The notes beneath the pieces were generated by a model, which worked only from the letters and a program-made list of their open reading frames with translations, was not told the origin of the DNA and did no database searches. A stretch of DNA of 64,000 bases from an uncultured Prevotellaceae bacterium. GTDB lineage: Bacteria > Bacteroidota > Bacteroidia > Bacteroidales > Muribaculaceae. The translations under genes and the position numbers were made by a program. The DNA lies in contig ONEL01000001.1 of assembly GCA_900316835.1 (NCBI GenBank), forward strand, positions 1-64,000. Direction: 5' to 3'. Positions within the stretch are counted from its first letter, which is position 1. The number at the start of each line of letters is the position of its first letter. Positions 17,503 through 25,925 of the stretch are shown here, in pieces.

Positions 17503-19247
17503 ATGAGGCACATCATTTACATAGAACTTATTTTCCTTTTACTGACCACAACTGTGGCAAGCTGCACCCATCATGCCCACAGGCGGCTGGTGCTTGCCGA
17601 CACACTCATGTGGACTGCCCCCGACAGCTCACTTGCTATACTCAGCCACATCAACAACGATTCCCTAACCAGCGACGAAGACCGAGCCTACCATGCCCTC
17701 CTGCTCACACAAGCGCAATTCCGTTGCAATATTCCTCTCACAAGCGACACTCTAATCAGCAAAGCTGTCGATTATTACAGTGACAACCACAACCGTGAGC
17801 ACTACACCCGCGCGCTATTATATAAAGGTGGAGCCTATGAGGACATGGGGGAACCAGTTGAGGAATAAAGTGGTATAAACAAGCAGAAGATAATGCTGAC
17901 TCCACAGACTACCGCAACCTCGCACAACTCAACATGCGCATGGGTGTGATTTATTACAACAATTACGTTGGTAAAAATTTTGACCTGTTGAGGTTTAAAA
18001 AATCATTGCATTATTATTCCCTATTAAATAACCCCTCCAGTATAATGTTGTGCCATAGTTATATAGGAAATATTTATCGTTTCACTAATCAAGACAGTGC
18101 CCGATATCACCTAACCCAAGCTTTAATTATCGCACAAGAGATAGGCGACAGTTGTGAGGCTAGTGAAATTTATACTTCTTTCTCCAAGAGTTACCTTCAA
18201 GACAATGATTTTAAGAAGGCTTTACTTTATGCCAAAAAGGGTATGAACAACTGTAGCAATAGCGCGACAAAAGACTTGTGTTTTTACAACTTGGCACGTG
18301 CTTATAGTGGTTTAGGCATGACCGATTCGGCAATGTTTTACTTAAGCAAGACTAGCGATACCCATAATCAGCAATTACAGGATAACCGATATTTGGCGTT
18401 GCGCGATTATTATAGTGCCATAGGCAATCATGAGCAGTTCAAGAAATTTAATGCTTTATACTTGACACTGAGCGACTCGCTTGAGTCCAATCGCAATATA
18501 GCAAAGTTAGCTGACGCCGATAACGAGCATCGACAATTATATATCAACCAGAATAAGAAAGATGTAACTCTAGCCAAAAGACAGAGTGCATTTATCATTA
18601 TTGTTATCTTTGCACTTGCACTCGTGGCATTCATCTTGTTACTTTATCGACATCGCACTAAAACTAAATCACTCTATTCCAAGACTGATGAGCTTCAACT
18701 TTTATTACGTTCTCAGAGAGAGAAGGAGAAGTATCAAATTAACGAAATATTATCTGAGTTAAAAGAGTCATACTGTCAACTTAAAAGCACCAAAGAAAAC
18801 TTAAAGGAAACCAACAAGCAGTATGCCTCATTGACAGGACTACTTTCTGCACACATCAATGTAATGCAAATACTAACTGATGCTAGCCAAACTCAGACCA
18901 AAGATGTTTTTTATAAAACTTTTATAGCAACTGTTAAAGCCTACAAGAATAATGATAATCTTTATAATAATATTTCACGGTACATTAATGATCATTATGG
19001 AAATCTAATAGCCGACCTTTGTAAAAAATATCCAAGCCTAAATGACGAGGAGATTAAAATAATCAAACTTGTGGCACTTGGTTTTTCCTATATTGATGTT
19101 GCTGTGCTTTTCGATAAAAAGCCTAATGCAATGTCAACCAAGTTCACAAGAATCGCAAGAAAAATTGGAGCCAGTGAGTCTCTAGCAAAACACATCAATA
19201 GGTTAAAAAAAGAAAGGAGAAAAGGTACATCACTAAACTCACTTTAG
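17503..19247 (+). pseudogene. Frameshifted TPR-membrane-HTH regulator (lipoprotein-type signal)
   Basis: Two frames make one protein. Frame 1 (17503-17868) has a signal peptide with a VASC lipobox and TPR-like helices up to YEDMGEPVEE, then TAA. The other frame, read from about 17868, continues KWYKQAEDNADSTDYRNLAQ without a gap into a TPR array, a membrane helix (~FIIIVIFALALVAFILLLY), a coiled coil and a LuxR-like HTH end (LNDEEIKIIKLVALGFSYIDVAVLF). Members of this Bacteroidales family are intact ~580-aa proteins. The break is at about 17862-17870. It may be a true pseudogene, phase variation or a sequence error. Confidence 0.8.
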
Positions 19248-19392
19248 GCCGGTGTGGACTGGCAAAATCACAAAAAAATGAAGGAATGTAAAAATTTTTT
19301 ATAACTCATCTCGTTGTTGATTAATGATTTATGATTTTAATTAACACGATTTTTAGGACTCGAATTATTTGTTGTTGGTAGTTTTTGTGTTG

Positions 19393-19401
19393 TAATTTTG
19401 C
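19393..19401 (+). promoter_or_regulatory. Promoter box before the DUF3244 gene
   Basis: TAATTTTGC with a TTG 18 bp upstream (19372-19374); both fit the Bacteroidetes consensus. It lies about 40 bp before ATG 19441. Confidence 0.6.
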
Positions 19402-19440
19402 AAATCTAAACTTTATAACAAACTATTAGCCGAATAAACT

Positions 19441-19765
19441 ATGCAAAGAAGAACTATTTCAACTCTCATTATTCTTTTGTGTTCATGCACAAGCATGTTG
19501 GTGAGTTCGCATGAAGTCATCATGCATGATCCCAAAAGTAATCAAGGCCATGACCAAATCCATGTTGATCCGCCTCAAGTGACCTACGACGATGAGCTCA
19601 ACCAGCTCACAGTCTACTTTGGTAGCACCGGTAACATTACACTCGAGTACCTCGATGGTCGGATACACCATAGCAAACTACTCAAGTCTGCCAGCCGGCT
19701 ACTACACCATCACAATACACAGCATCTACGGCTACACCTATACAGGAAACTTCTCAGTTTCTTAA
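19441..19765 (+). pseudogene. Frameshifted DUF3244-type small secreted protein
   Basis: The first frame gives a signal peptide (to about SSHE) and a strand region ending GNITLEYLD; it then runs into an unlikely His-rich tail. In the +1 frame the expected DUF3244 ending appears: MVGYTIANYSSLPAGYYTIT, then IHSIYGYTYTGNFSVS and TAA at 19763-19765. A one-base change near 19650-19660 would restore a ~108-aa protein with the usual Ig-like fold. The function of the family is unknown. Confidence 0.75.
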
Positions 19766-19968
19766 CAGGCGCAGACAACTAATTTTACCAATTATTTTTC
19801 AGGAACATGTTAAAACTAACAATATGACAAAAAGTACATCAAAGGGACGGTTCTTTTGATGTAAAAAGTTCAATTTTGACGGTGAAATATTATGACAACT
19901 ACGATTTTATAACTAACTTTGCGAATAAAACAAAACATAAAAAAGTAACAATAAAAAACATATATGTT

Positions 19969-20823
19969 ATGAAGAAGTCATTGTTTTTCTTGCTGGGCAT
20001 GCTGATGATAACCAGCGCCAGCGCAGCCGAATATCAATATGTTCCCCTTGTTCGCGAGGGTGTGAAATGGGTTGAATACTACGAGAATTTAATGTATCCT
20101 TCTGTGACTGGGATTATCACTTATCAATTTAGTGGTGCGACTTCATTTGCTGGGAAAAACTACAACAAATTATACACAACATTCGACACTGATGAACTGA
20201 ATGTTAATGAACAACCTTTTGCATTTGTTCGTGAAGAAGACAAGAAAGTTTATGTGACTTTAAATCCTGATTATCCTTACGCAAGTTTCCCTGCAGGTTA
20301 TGGACCATCCTATGACCTGTGTACGTTGATTGACGAAGGAACAGAAGACGAGTGGGAAGAATATTTGATTTATGACTTTAATGATATTAGTAGTCCCTAT
20401 AAACTAGATTATACTGGAGAGCCAATTGTGACTGCTGTAGAGTGTGGCGGAAATCTTGTTAATGAATATACCTTGACAGATAGTGATGGTGTTGCAACAG
20501 ATTTCATTATTAGAGAAAGCATTGGAACATTACATGAAGCTTTCATCAACCCAACGCCCATGTATCCAACAAATGGCTTGATTTTTGGCCTAGCATGGGT
20601 CGAAGAAAACGGTGAGATAATATATAAAGGAGGCTTCTACGAAAAGGCAAAAGGGCTGAACACATCAATTGTTGCCACTCATTTCGATGCAAGCAAGCAA
20701 GTTGCGAGCGTGCGCTACTACAACCTTGCCGGAGTTGAGAGTCGCGAACCGTTTAACGGTATAAACATCCGTGTCACCACCTATTCCGATGGTTCCCGCC
20801 ACAGCGAGAAGGTTGTTAGATAG
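19969..20823 (+). CDS. Secreted protein with T9SS-like C-terminal tail
   Basis: 284 aa from ATG 19969 (an in-frame upstream ATG gives a non-signal extension and is not used). The signal peptide is MKKSLFFLLGMLMITSASA. The body is rich in beta-strand and Tyr/acidic residues and not assignable. The last ~40 residues (VASVRYYNLAGVES..., INIRVTTYSDGSRHSEKVV) match the pattern of Bacteroidales C-terminal sorting domains, so it is probably surface-attached or secreted. No neighbours suggest a role. Confidence 0.7.
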   Translation: MKKSLFFLLGMLMITSASAAEYQYVPLVREGVKWVEYYENLMYPSVTGIITYQFSGATSFAGKNYNKLYTTFDTDELNVNEQPFAFVREEDKKVYVTLNPDYPYASFPAGYGPSYDLCTLIDEGTEDEWEEYLIYDFNDISSPYKLDYTGEPIVTAVECGGNLVNEYTLTDSDGVATDFIIRESIGTLHEAFINPTPMYPTNGLIFGLAWVEENGEIIYKGGFYEKAKGLNTSIVATHFDASKQVASVRYYNLAGVESREPFNGINIRVTTYSDGSRHSEKVVR

Positions 20824-20884
20824 TTTGCAGTAATCAGATCTCAGTATTCACTTTTAGTCATATTTTTTGATTAATATAGTTTCG

Positions 20885-20916
20885 CATCGCCAGCGGGGAT
20901 TGCCTCGCTGGCGATG
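20885..20916 (+). repeat. Perfect 11-bp inverted repeat
   Basis: CATCGCCAGCG / CGCTGGCGATG with a 10-nt loop, 60 bp after the secreted-protein gene. There is no T tract directly after it, so it is a terminator or regulatory hairpin of uncertain type. ACATCGCCAGCC appears again at about 20963-20974. Confidence 0.45.
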
Positions 20917-21113
20917 TGGTATTATAATAGAGATAGCTTTTAAGCAGTGTTGTTTTTTTTATGACATCGCCAGCCAACACAATATTTCGGGTTAAAAAAT
21001 AAAAAACTTAGCGCATTTTAGCTACTTCAACATTTAATTAATGTCAATGTTGCGATAATATTGGCAGAATTGATTAATTTTGCAGGTTATTTCTATAAGA
21101 AACAAAGAAGAAG

Positions 21114-23846
21114 TTGAGAACTCGACGGCTCGAAATATTGCTTTGGTGCGTGATGGCGCTGGTCTTTGCCAGTGCCTTGCAGGCTTGGGCCTATCCTCAA
21201 GTGCAACACCGCGCCTTGACTCCTGACCTAAGGCCCAGGGTGACCAGGGGCGACTCAGCACTTGCCCATACTACTGTGCAAGACTCACTGCGTGCCCCAC
21301 TCGACACGGCACGTTTCAAGAAAACACGGGCTGTAGACCTTGAGAACACAGTGAAATTTACCGCTAAGGACTCAATAATCCTCTTCGGTCGCAACGACTT
21401 GCGCTTCTATGGCGAGAGCAATGTGACCTATGACGACATGTCGCTCAAGGCTTCATCAATCCACATGGACATGGATAGTAATGTGGTGCATGCTGTTGGA
21501 GTGGTCGACACTGTGGGCGAGCTGGTGGGTACGCCCGAGTTTACCGACCCCAGTGGTGAGTATAAGTCAAAGAAGATGGCCTTCAATTTCAAGACCAAGA
21601 AAGGCTTGATTTCCGACATCATTACCGAGCAGGGCGAAGGTTACCTCACCGGTGGTGTGACAAAGAAACATGAGGACGATGAATATCACATCATGAACGG
21701 GCGCTACACCACCTGCGACAATCATGAGCATCCGCACTTCTATTTCCAAATCACCAAGGCAAAGATGCGCCCCAAGAAGAACGTTATCACTGGTCCTGCC
21801 TATTTCGTGCTCGAGGACCTGCCGTTGCCGCTAGCTGTGCCATTTGCTTTCTTCCCGTTTACCAACAAGTATTCTAGTGGTATCCTGGTTCCAACCTTTG
21901 GCGAGGACTATAATCGTGGTTTCTACCTGCGCAATGGTGGGTACTATTTTGCCCTCGGGCAGTATCTCGACTTGGCTCTCACAGGCGAGATTTACACTCG
22001 TGGCTCTTGGGGAGTGACCGCGCAGTCTAACTATGCCAAGCGCTATAAGTTCTCGGGACGTTTCAGCGCCAGCTACTTGACCACCATCACTGGCGACAAA
22101 GGCGACCCCGACTACAATAAGATGCACAACTTCTCAATTCAGTGGAATCACTCTCAGGACTCCAAGGCTAACCCCAACATGCAGTTCTCGGCAAGTGTGA
22201 ACTTCGCTACTAGCGGATACTCGCGCAACAACCTCACCGACTACTATAGCAAGTCCTTTACCGAGAACACTAAGAGTTCCACTGTCAACTGGTCCTATAA
22301 TTTCCCTAACTCGAAGTGGAGCATATCGGCTAACGCCAGTGTCTCGCAGCGCTCGTCCGACTCAACACTCACCGTCTCCTTCCCCAACTTCACGCTCACA
22401 ATGGCTCAAACCACTCCTTTCAAGCGCAAGCGTGCTGTGGGTAGTGAACGGTGGTATGAGAAAATTAAGATATCCTACACAGGAAGATTTCAAAACTCTC
22501 TCACAGCCAAGGAAAATCAGTTCTTCCACAAGAATCTGGTTAAAGACTGGCGCAATGGATTATCGCACTTGGTGCCCATCTCGGCTACGTTCAACGTGTT
22601 CAAGTACATAAATGTCACACCGTCCATCACTCTCAACGACCGCATGTACACTAGCAAGATTAAACAGCAATGGGACCCCAACGCCAGTGCTGTGGTGCGT
22701 GATACTACCTATGGGTTCTATAACCTCTTCGACTTCTCGGCATCGGTTTCGTTGAACACTAAAATCTATGGTTTCTACAAGCCTCTCAAGTTTATGGGCG
22801 ACAAGTTGCAGATGGTGCGTCACGTGCTCACTCCCACCATTTCTCTCACTATGGCTCCCGACTTTGGAAGTAAGTTCTGGGGATACTATGGCAACTACTC
22901 CTATACCGATGCGCAAGGAGCTCAACGCACCGTGCATTACCCCTATTTCCAGCACGGAGTGTACGGGCAGCCTGGCAGCGGAAGAAATGGTATGATATCC
23001 TTTAGCCTTGCCAATAATCTAGAGGCTAAAATTAAGAGTGATGAGGACAGCACAGGCTACAAGAAAATCTCTATTATTGAAAATCTAACTCTCAGCCAGT
23101 CCTATAACTTTGCCGCCGACTCGCTGCGATGGAGCAACCTCAACACTTCCATCCTGTTGCGACTCACTAAGAGTTTCAATCTCAACCTCAGTGCCACTTG
23201 GGATGTGTATAAATATGGTCTCAACGAGTATGGCAACCCGGTGCGCATTAACAAGCTGCGACTGTTCCATGGCGGGGGCTGGGGAAGACTCGCAAGCACC
23301 GGTACATCGTTCTCTTACACGTTCAACAACGATACTTTCAAGAAACTCTTTAGACGTGGTGATAAGAATAAGGATAAAGACAAGCCTAAGGCAAGAACAG
23401 GTAGTAACAACGATGACGAGGAAACGGGTGGGGGAAAAGTAAATGGCTCGGATGTCGTTCTCAAACCCGATGGATACATGAAATGGGACTGCCCGTGGAG
23501 TCTCACTGTCAATTATTCGCTCAACTATGGTTACGGAGCGTTCGACTATGACAAGATGGAATATAAAGGCAAGTGGACTCAAAATTTAAGCTTCAATGGT
23601 AATATCAGGCCCACTAAGAACTGGAATATCAGCGTCTCGGCTAGCTATAATTTTGATACTCACAAGATTGCTTACATGAACTGCTCGGTGAGCCGCGAGA
23701 TGCACTGCTTTGTTATGAGTGCCAACTTCGTGCCTGTGGGACCTTATAAGTCCTATAATTTCCACATTGCCGTCAAGTCGAGTATCTTGAGCGACTTCAA
23801 GTATGACAAGCATTCTAGCTACAGCAATGGTGTGCAGTGGTACTGA
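21114..23846 (+). CDS. LptD-like outer-membrane LPS assembly protein (OstA family)
   Basis: 910 aa. It starts at TTG 21114 (AAGAAG just upstream; gives an Arg-rich n-region and a signal peptide ending QAWA); ATG 21153 is the alternative but shortens the signal. N-terminal OstA-type strands (~70-210: LRFYGESNVTYDDMSLKAS, KKMAFNFKTKKG, EYHIMNGRYTTCD) lead into a large beta-barrel (~230-910) of aromatic strands ending in an aromatic C-terminus (VQWY). In Gram-negative bacteria LptD inserts LPS into the outer leaflet. A low-complexity Lys/Asp loop lies at about residues 745-780. A possible TAATTTTGC promoter box is at 21075-21083. Confidence 0.85.
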   Translation: MRTRRLEILLWCVMALVFASALQAWAYPQVQHRALTPDLRPRVTRGDSALAHTTVQDSLRAPLDTARFKKTRAVDLENTVKFTAKDSIILFGRNDLRFYGESNVTYDDMSLKASSIHMDMDSNVVHAVGVVDTVGELVGTPEFTDPSGEYKSKKMAFNFKTKKGLISDIITEQGEGYLTGGVTKKHEDDEYHIMNGRYTTCDNHEHPHFYFQITKAKMRPKKNVITGPAYFVLEDLPLPLAVPFAFFPFTNKYSSGILVPTFGEDYNRGFYLRNGGYYFALGQYLDLALTGEIYTRGSWGVTAQSNYAKRYKFSGRFSASYLTTITGDKGDPDYNKMHNFSIQWNHSQDSKANPNMQFSASVNFATSGYSRNNLTDYYSKSFTENTKSSTVNWSYNFPNSKWSISANASVSQRSSDSTLTVSFPNFTLTMAQTTPFKRKRAVGSERWYEKIKISYTGRFQNSLTAKENQFFHKNLVKDWRNGLSHLVPISATFNVFKYINVTPSITLNDRMYTSKIKQQWDPNASAVVRDTTYGFYNLFDFSASVSLNTKIYGFYKPLKFMGDKLQMVRHVLTPTISLTMAPDFGSKFWGYYGNYSYTDAQGAQRTVHYPYFQHGVYGQPGSGRNGMISFSLANNLEAKIKSDEDSTGYKKISIIENLTLSQSYNFAADSLRWSNLNTSILLRLTKSFNLNLSATWDVYKYGLNEYGNPVRINKLRLFHGGGWGRLASTGTSFSYTFNNDTFKKLFRRGDKNKDKDKPKARTGSNNDDEETGGGKVNGSDVVLKPDGYMKWDCPWSLTVNYSLNYGYGAFDYDKMEYKGKWTQNLSFNGNIRPTKNWNISVSASYNFDTHKIAYMNCSVSREMHCFVMSANFVPVGPYKSYNFHIAVKSSILSDFKYDKHSSYSNGVQWY

Positions 23847-23932
23847 TAAGTAAAATGATACTGTATATTTATTAGCTGATTGAAGAATATCCCATTTTGA
23901 CCGATTTTACTTGCCTGTTAATTGAAATGGGC

Positions 23933-23964
23933 TTGCGAAATATGTTTTCTTATTTTATCTTTGC
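23933..23964 (+). promoter_or_regulatory. Promoter for a candidate small RNA
   Basis: TTG (23933-23935), 20 bp, then TATCTTTGC (23956-23964). This fits the primary sigma factor consensus and points into a stretch without any ORF, between convergent genes. Confidence 0.55.
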
Positions 23965-23969
23965 AATGT

Positions 23970-24100
23970 AATAATAACACATAAGGCAAATCAATAAAAG
24001 TAATCACTATTTTTTTCATCAATGGGGCGTTCAACGTTGGGAAACGTGAACATGACGCCCAAAATGCTTAAGGCTTTAACTCCCTTAAGCATTTTTGTTT
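23970..24100 (+). ncRNA. Candidate intergenic small RNA
   Basis: Between a consensus promoter and an intrinsic terminator lies about 130 nt without a reading frame. It holds a nested hairpin at 24025-24060 (GGGCGT / ACGCCC, inner GTTC / GAAC and ACGTT / AACGT), directly followed by the terminator stem. It matches no RNA family I know. It could instead be just a long 3' region of the lptD-like transcript, but the own promoter argues for an independent RNA. Confidence 0.45.
24061..24100 (+). terminator. Intrinsic terminator of the candidate sRNA / lptD-like transcript
   Basis: AAAATGCTTAAGG / CCTTAAGCATTTT stem with a 9-nt loop, then TTGTTTT. Confidence 0.75.
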
Positions 24101-24125
24101 TAATGGGATTGTGATGAGATTATTA

Positions 24126-24668
24126 TTAAACAATGCCATTCATCATAGCATAGAACGTGAGTCCCGACACGCTCTTGATGCCTAGTTTCGATGTGAGATT
24201 CTTGCGGTGGCTTAGCACTGTGTTGATGCTTATGTTTAACTCTTGAGCTATTTCCTTGTTAATGTGTCCCATGGCAACGAGCTTTAGAACTTCTATCTCG
24301 CGTTGCGATAGGGTAGTGGTCATGCTTTTTTCCTCTTTTTTCTCTTCTTGCTTGAGTAACTTGTTTAATCGCGAAGTTATCTCTTGTTCGCTTGATGTGA
24401 TATCAATTAAATCAAAGTCTTCTATCTGATTAAAGCCACCGCTCAACACAATAGTCTTTGACTTGCGTGGAAGAAAGAAATTAAGATGGCTCATGAGTAA
24501 GTGCGTGTCAACAAAAAACAGGTTGGGCTCACCATTGGTTATAAGTGTGGCAAAATAGTTATTGTCACCAACCATGGCTTCGATGCCAAACGAGCGTTCT
24601 AAGATGCAGCGAAGGCCCACCGCTTTAAGGGTGTCGAGGGTCAATATGATAACCTTGATGCTAGGCAT
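24126..24668 (-). CDS. LuxR-type response-regulator-like transcription factor
   Basis: 180 aa from ATG 24668; a longer frame upstream lies inside the preceding gene. The N-terminal half is receiver-like (MPSIKVIILTLDTLKAVGLR; a strand ending FFVDTH with an Asp) but shows no clear phosphoacceptor set. The C-terminal HTH is a full LuxR domain (LSQREIEVLKLVAMGHINKEIA...NTVLSHRKNLTSKLGI). The ATG overlaps the end of the RIC-like gene by 8 bp, so they are coupled. It is a DNA-binding regulator that probably acts with the RIC-like protein (inference). Confidence 0.85.
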   Translation of the reverse strand: MPSIKVIILTLDTLKAVGLRCILERSFGIEAMVGDNNYFATLITNGEPNLFFVDTHLLMSHLNFFLPRKSKTIVLSGGFNQIEDFDLIDITSSEQEITSRLNKLLKQEEKKEEKSMTTTLSQREIEVLKLVAMGHINKEIAQELNISINTVLSHRKNLTSKLGIKSVSGLTFYAMMNGIV

Positions 24669-25356
24669 TAGTGTGCGAGAGTGCTTGTGAAATGGGACGC
24701 AAAATGCGGTTGCGGATGCGATTGTTTTGCTTGATGTCTTTCTTGAGTGAGAAAATGGCAACTATTACCGCATAGCCCAGGTTGTGATCATAATCTCCTT
24801 TCAAATGCATGATGAGCATGTTGATGAGGTCGTCAATCTTGTCCTCAATAGGATCGGTGCAGTCATTCTCTATATCTCTTATTACGGTTTTGACGCTCAA
24901 GCTAGTTTGCTGCTCGTTGCTCATGATTTCAGGGAACCAACTGTCACAATCATTTTTGATGCGTTGCAGCAACTCGCCCTTAACCTCGTCAAAGAACTGG
25001 CGCATAAGAACCAGGTTGTTGTTTGCCAACGGCGATTTGCTTAGCAGGAAAGCGAAGTGTCGCTCTATGTTGGGTAACACGTTGCGCTCATAGTAACTAT
25101 TAGTCTTGCTCAAGTAGTCCACTAGCTTTGCTACATTGAACGATGCTAAGATCTCTTGAGGGAAATAGTCTTCATTAATATATGTGTTGAGGATGGTAAT
25201 GAAAAAGTCTACATCAATATCTTTTTCATGACAAGTGTCAATAACCCTGGCGTCGCCCACACCAAGCGTGATGCCAAAGCGGTCGAGCACAGTAATAGTC
25301 GACGGGTCATGAACGATTATCTCGCTCAGTTTTGAATCATGGTTGATTAGAGTCAT
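24661..25356 (-). CDS. RIC/ScdA-like hemerythrin-fold protein lacking most metal ligands
   Basis: 231 aa. The layout resembles iron-sulphur cluster repair (YtfE/ScdA) proteins: an N-terminal ScdA-like domain (PSTITVLDRFGITLGVGDARVIDTC), then a four-helix region beginning YYERNVLPNIERHF. The Cys-Cys that usually follows the RYGIDY-like motif is replaced (LGVGD), and the expected His of the HHxYxRE start is Tyr. So a di-iron centre is doubtful, and a sensing or regulatory role is more likely (inference). It is coupled to the LuxR-type gene. Confidence 0.55.
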   Translation of the reverse strand: MTLINHDSKLSEIIVHDPSTITVLDRFGITLGVGDARVIDTCHEKDIDVDFFITILNTYINEDYFPQEILASFNVAKLVDYLSKTNSYYERNVLPNIERHFAFLLSKSPLANNNLVLMRQFFDEVKGELLQRIKNDCDSWFPEIMSNEQQTSLSVKTVIRDIENDCTDPIEDKIDDLINMLIMHLKGDYDHNLGYAVIVAIFSLKKDIKQNNRIRNRILRPISQALSHTNA

Positions 25357-25371
25357 TGAGCGTTTGGTTGG

Positions 25372-25911
25372 TTATAATGTTTTAAACGAGTTGGTTACTA
25401 TATATTGCGCTGGAATGTCGTGGGGCTCGGTGGGGAGCTGCTCCACAAGCTGGCAGTCGAAGCACACAGCGATGGTTGCCGCATGAGTTTGTGACAAGAA
25501 ACGGTCGTAGAAGCCCTTGCCGCGACCGCAACGATTGCCCTTGCGGTCAAAGGCAACACCGGGAACTATTATCAAGTCAAGCATGAGGGGCGATAGCAAG
25601 TCTTTGCTAGTGGGCTCCATGATATTGAAACTACCTGTCGTTATTTCGCTAGGCGAATATCTCACCACCTCAAGGTCGTCACCATTGACGCGCGGTAAAT
25701 AGAGCTCTTTTATTTTTGACCAGCGCTCTATTACATGGTGGGTGGGAATTTCATCGGGCAACGAAGAGAATATCATCACTCGCTTGCTTTGGGCAAACAA
25801 TGGGCTATTCTCAATATACTGGAACACATTATTAGATTGCTCCAGTTTTAACTCGGCGCTCATTAAGGCAACTTGGGCTTTAATGCTTTTTCTTAGTTGT
25901 TTCTTGTCCAT
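25372..25911 (-). CDS. 5-formyltetrahydrofolate cyclo-ligase
   Basis: 179 aa, normal length. ATP-dependent conversion of 5-formyl-THF to 5,10-methenyl-THF. Seen: basic N-terminus KKQLRKSIKAQ, the substrate strand MIFSSLPDEIPTHHVI, LIIVPGVAFDRKGNRCGRGKGFYDRFL (the family signature with the ATP-binding GRGKGYYDR-like loop). It lies between the S41 protease gene (14 bp) and the RIC-like gene (15 bp), so it is one operon. Confidence 0.93.
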   Translation of the reverse strand: MDKKQLRKSIKAQVALMSAELKLEQSNNVFQYIENSPLFAQSKRVMIFSSLPDEIPTHHVIERWSKIKELYLPRVNGDDLEVVRYSPSEITTGSFNIMEPTSKDLLSPLMLDLIIVPGVAFDRKGNRCGRGKGFYDRFLSQTHAATIAVCFDCQLVEQLPTEPHDIPAQYIVTNSFKTL

Positions 25912-25925
25912 TTCTGGAAAAAAGT

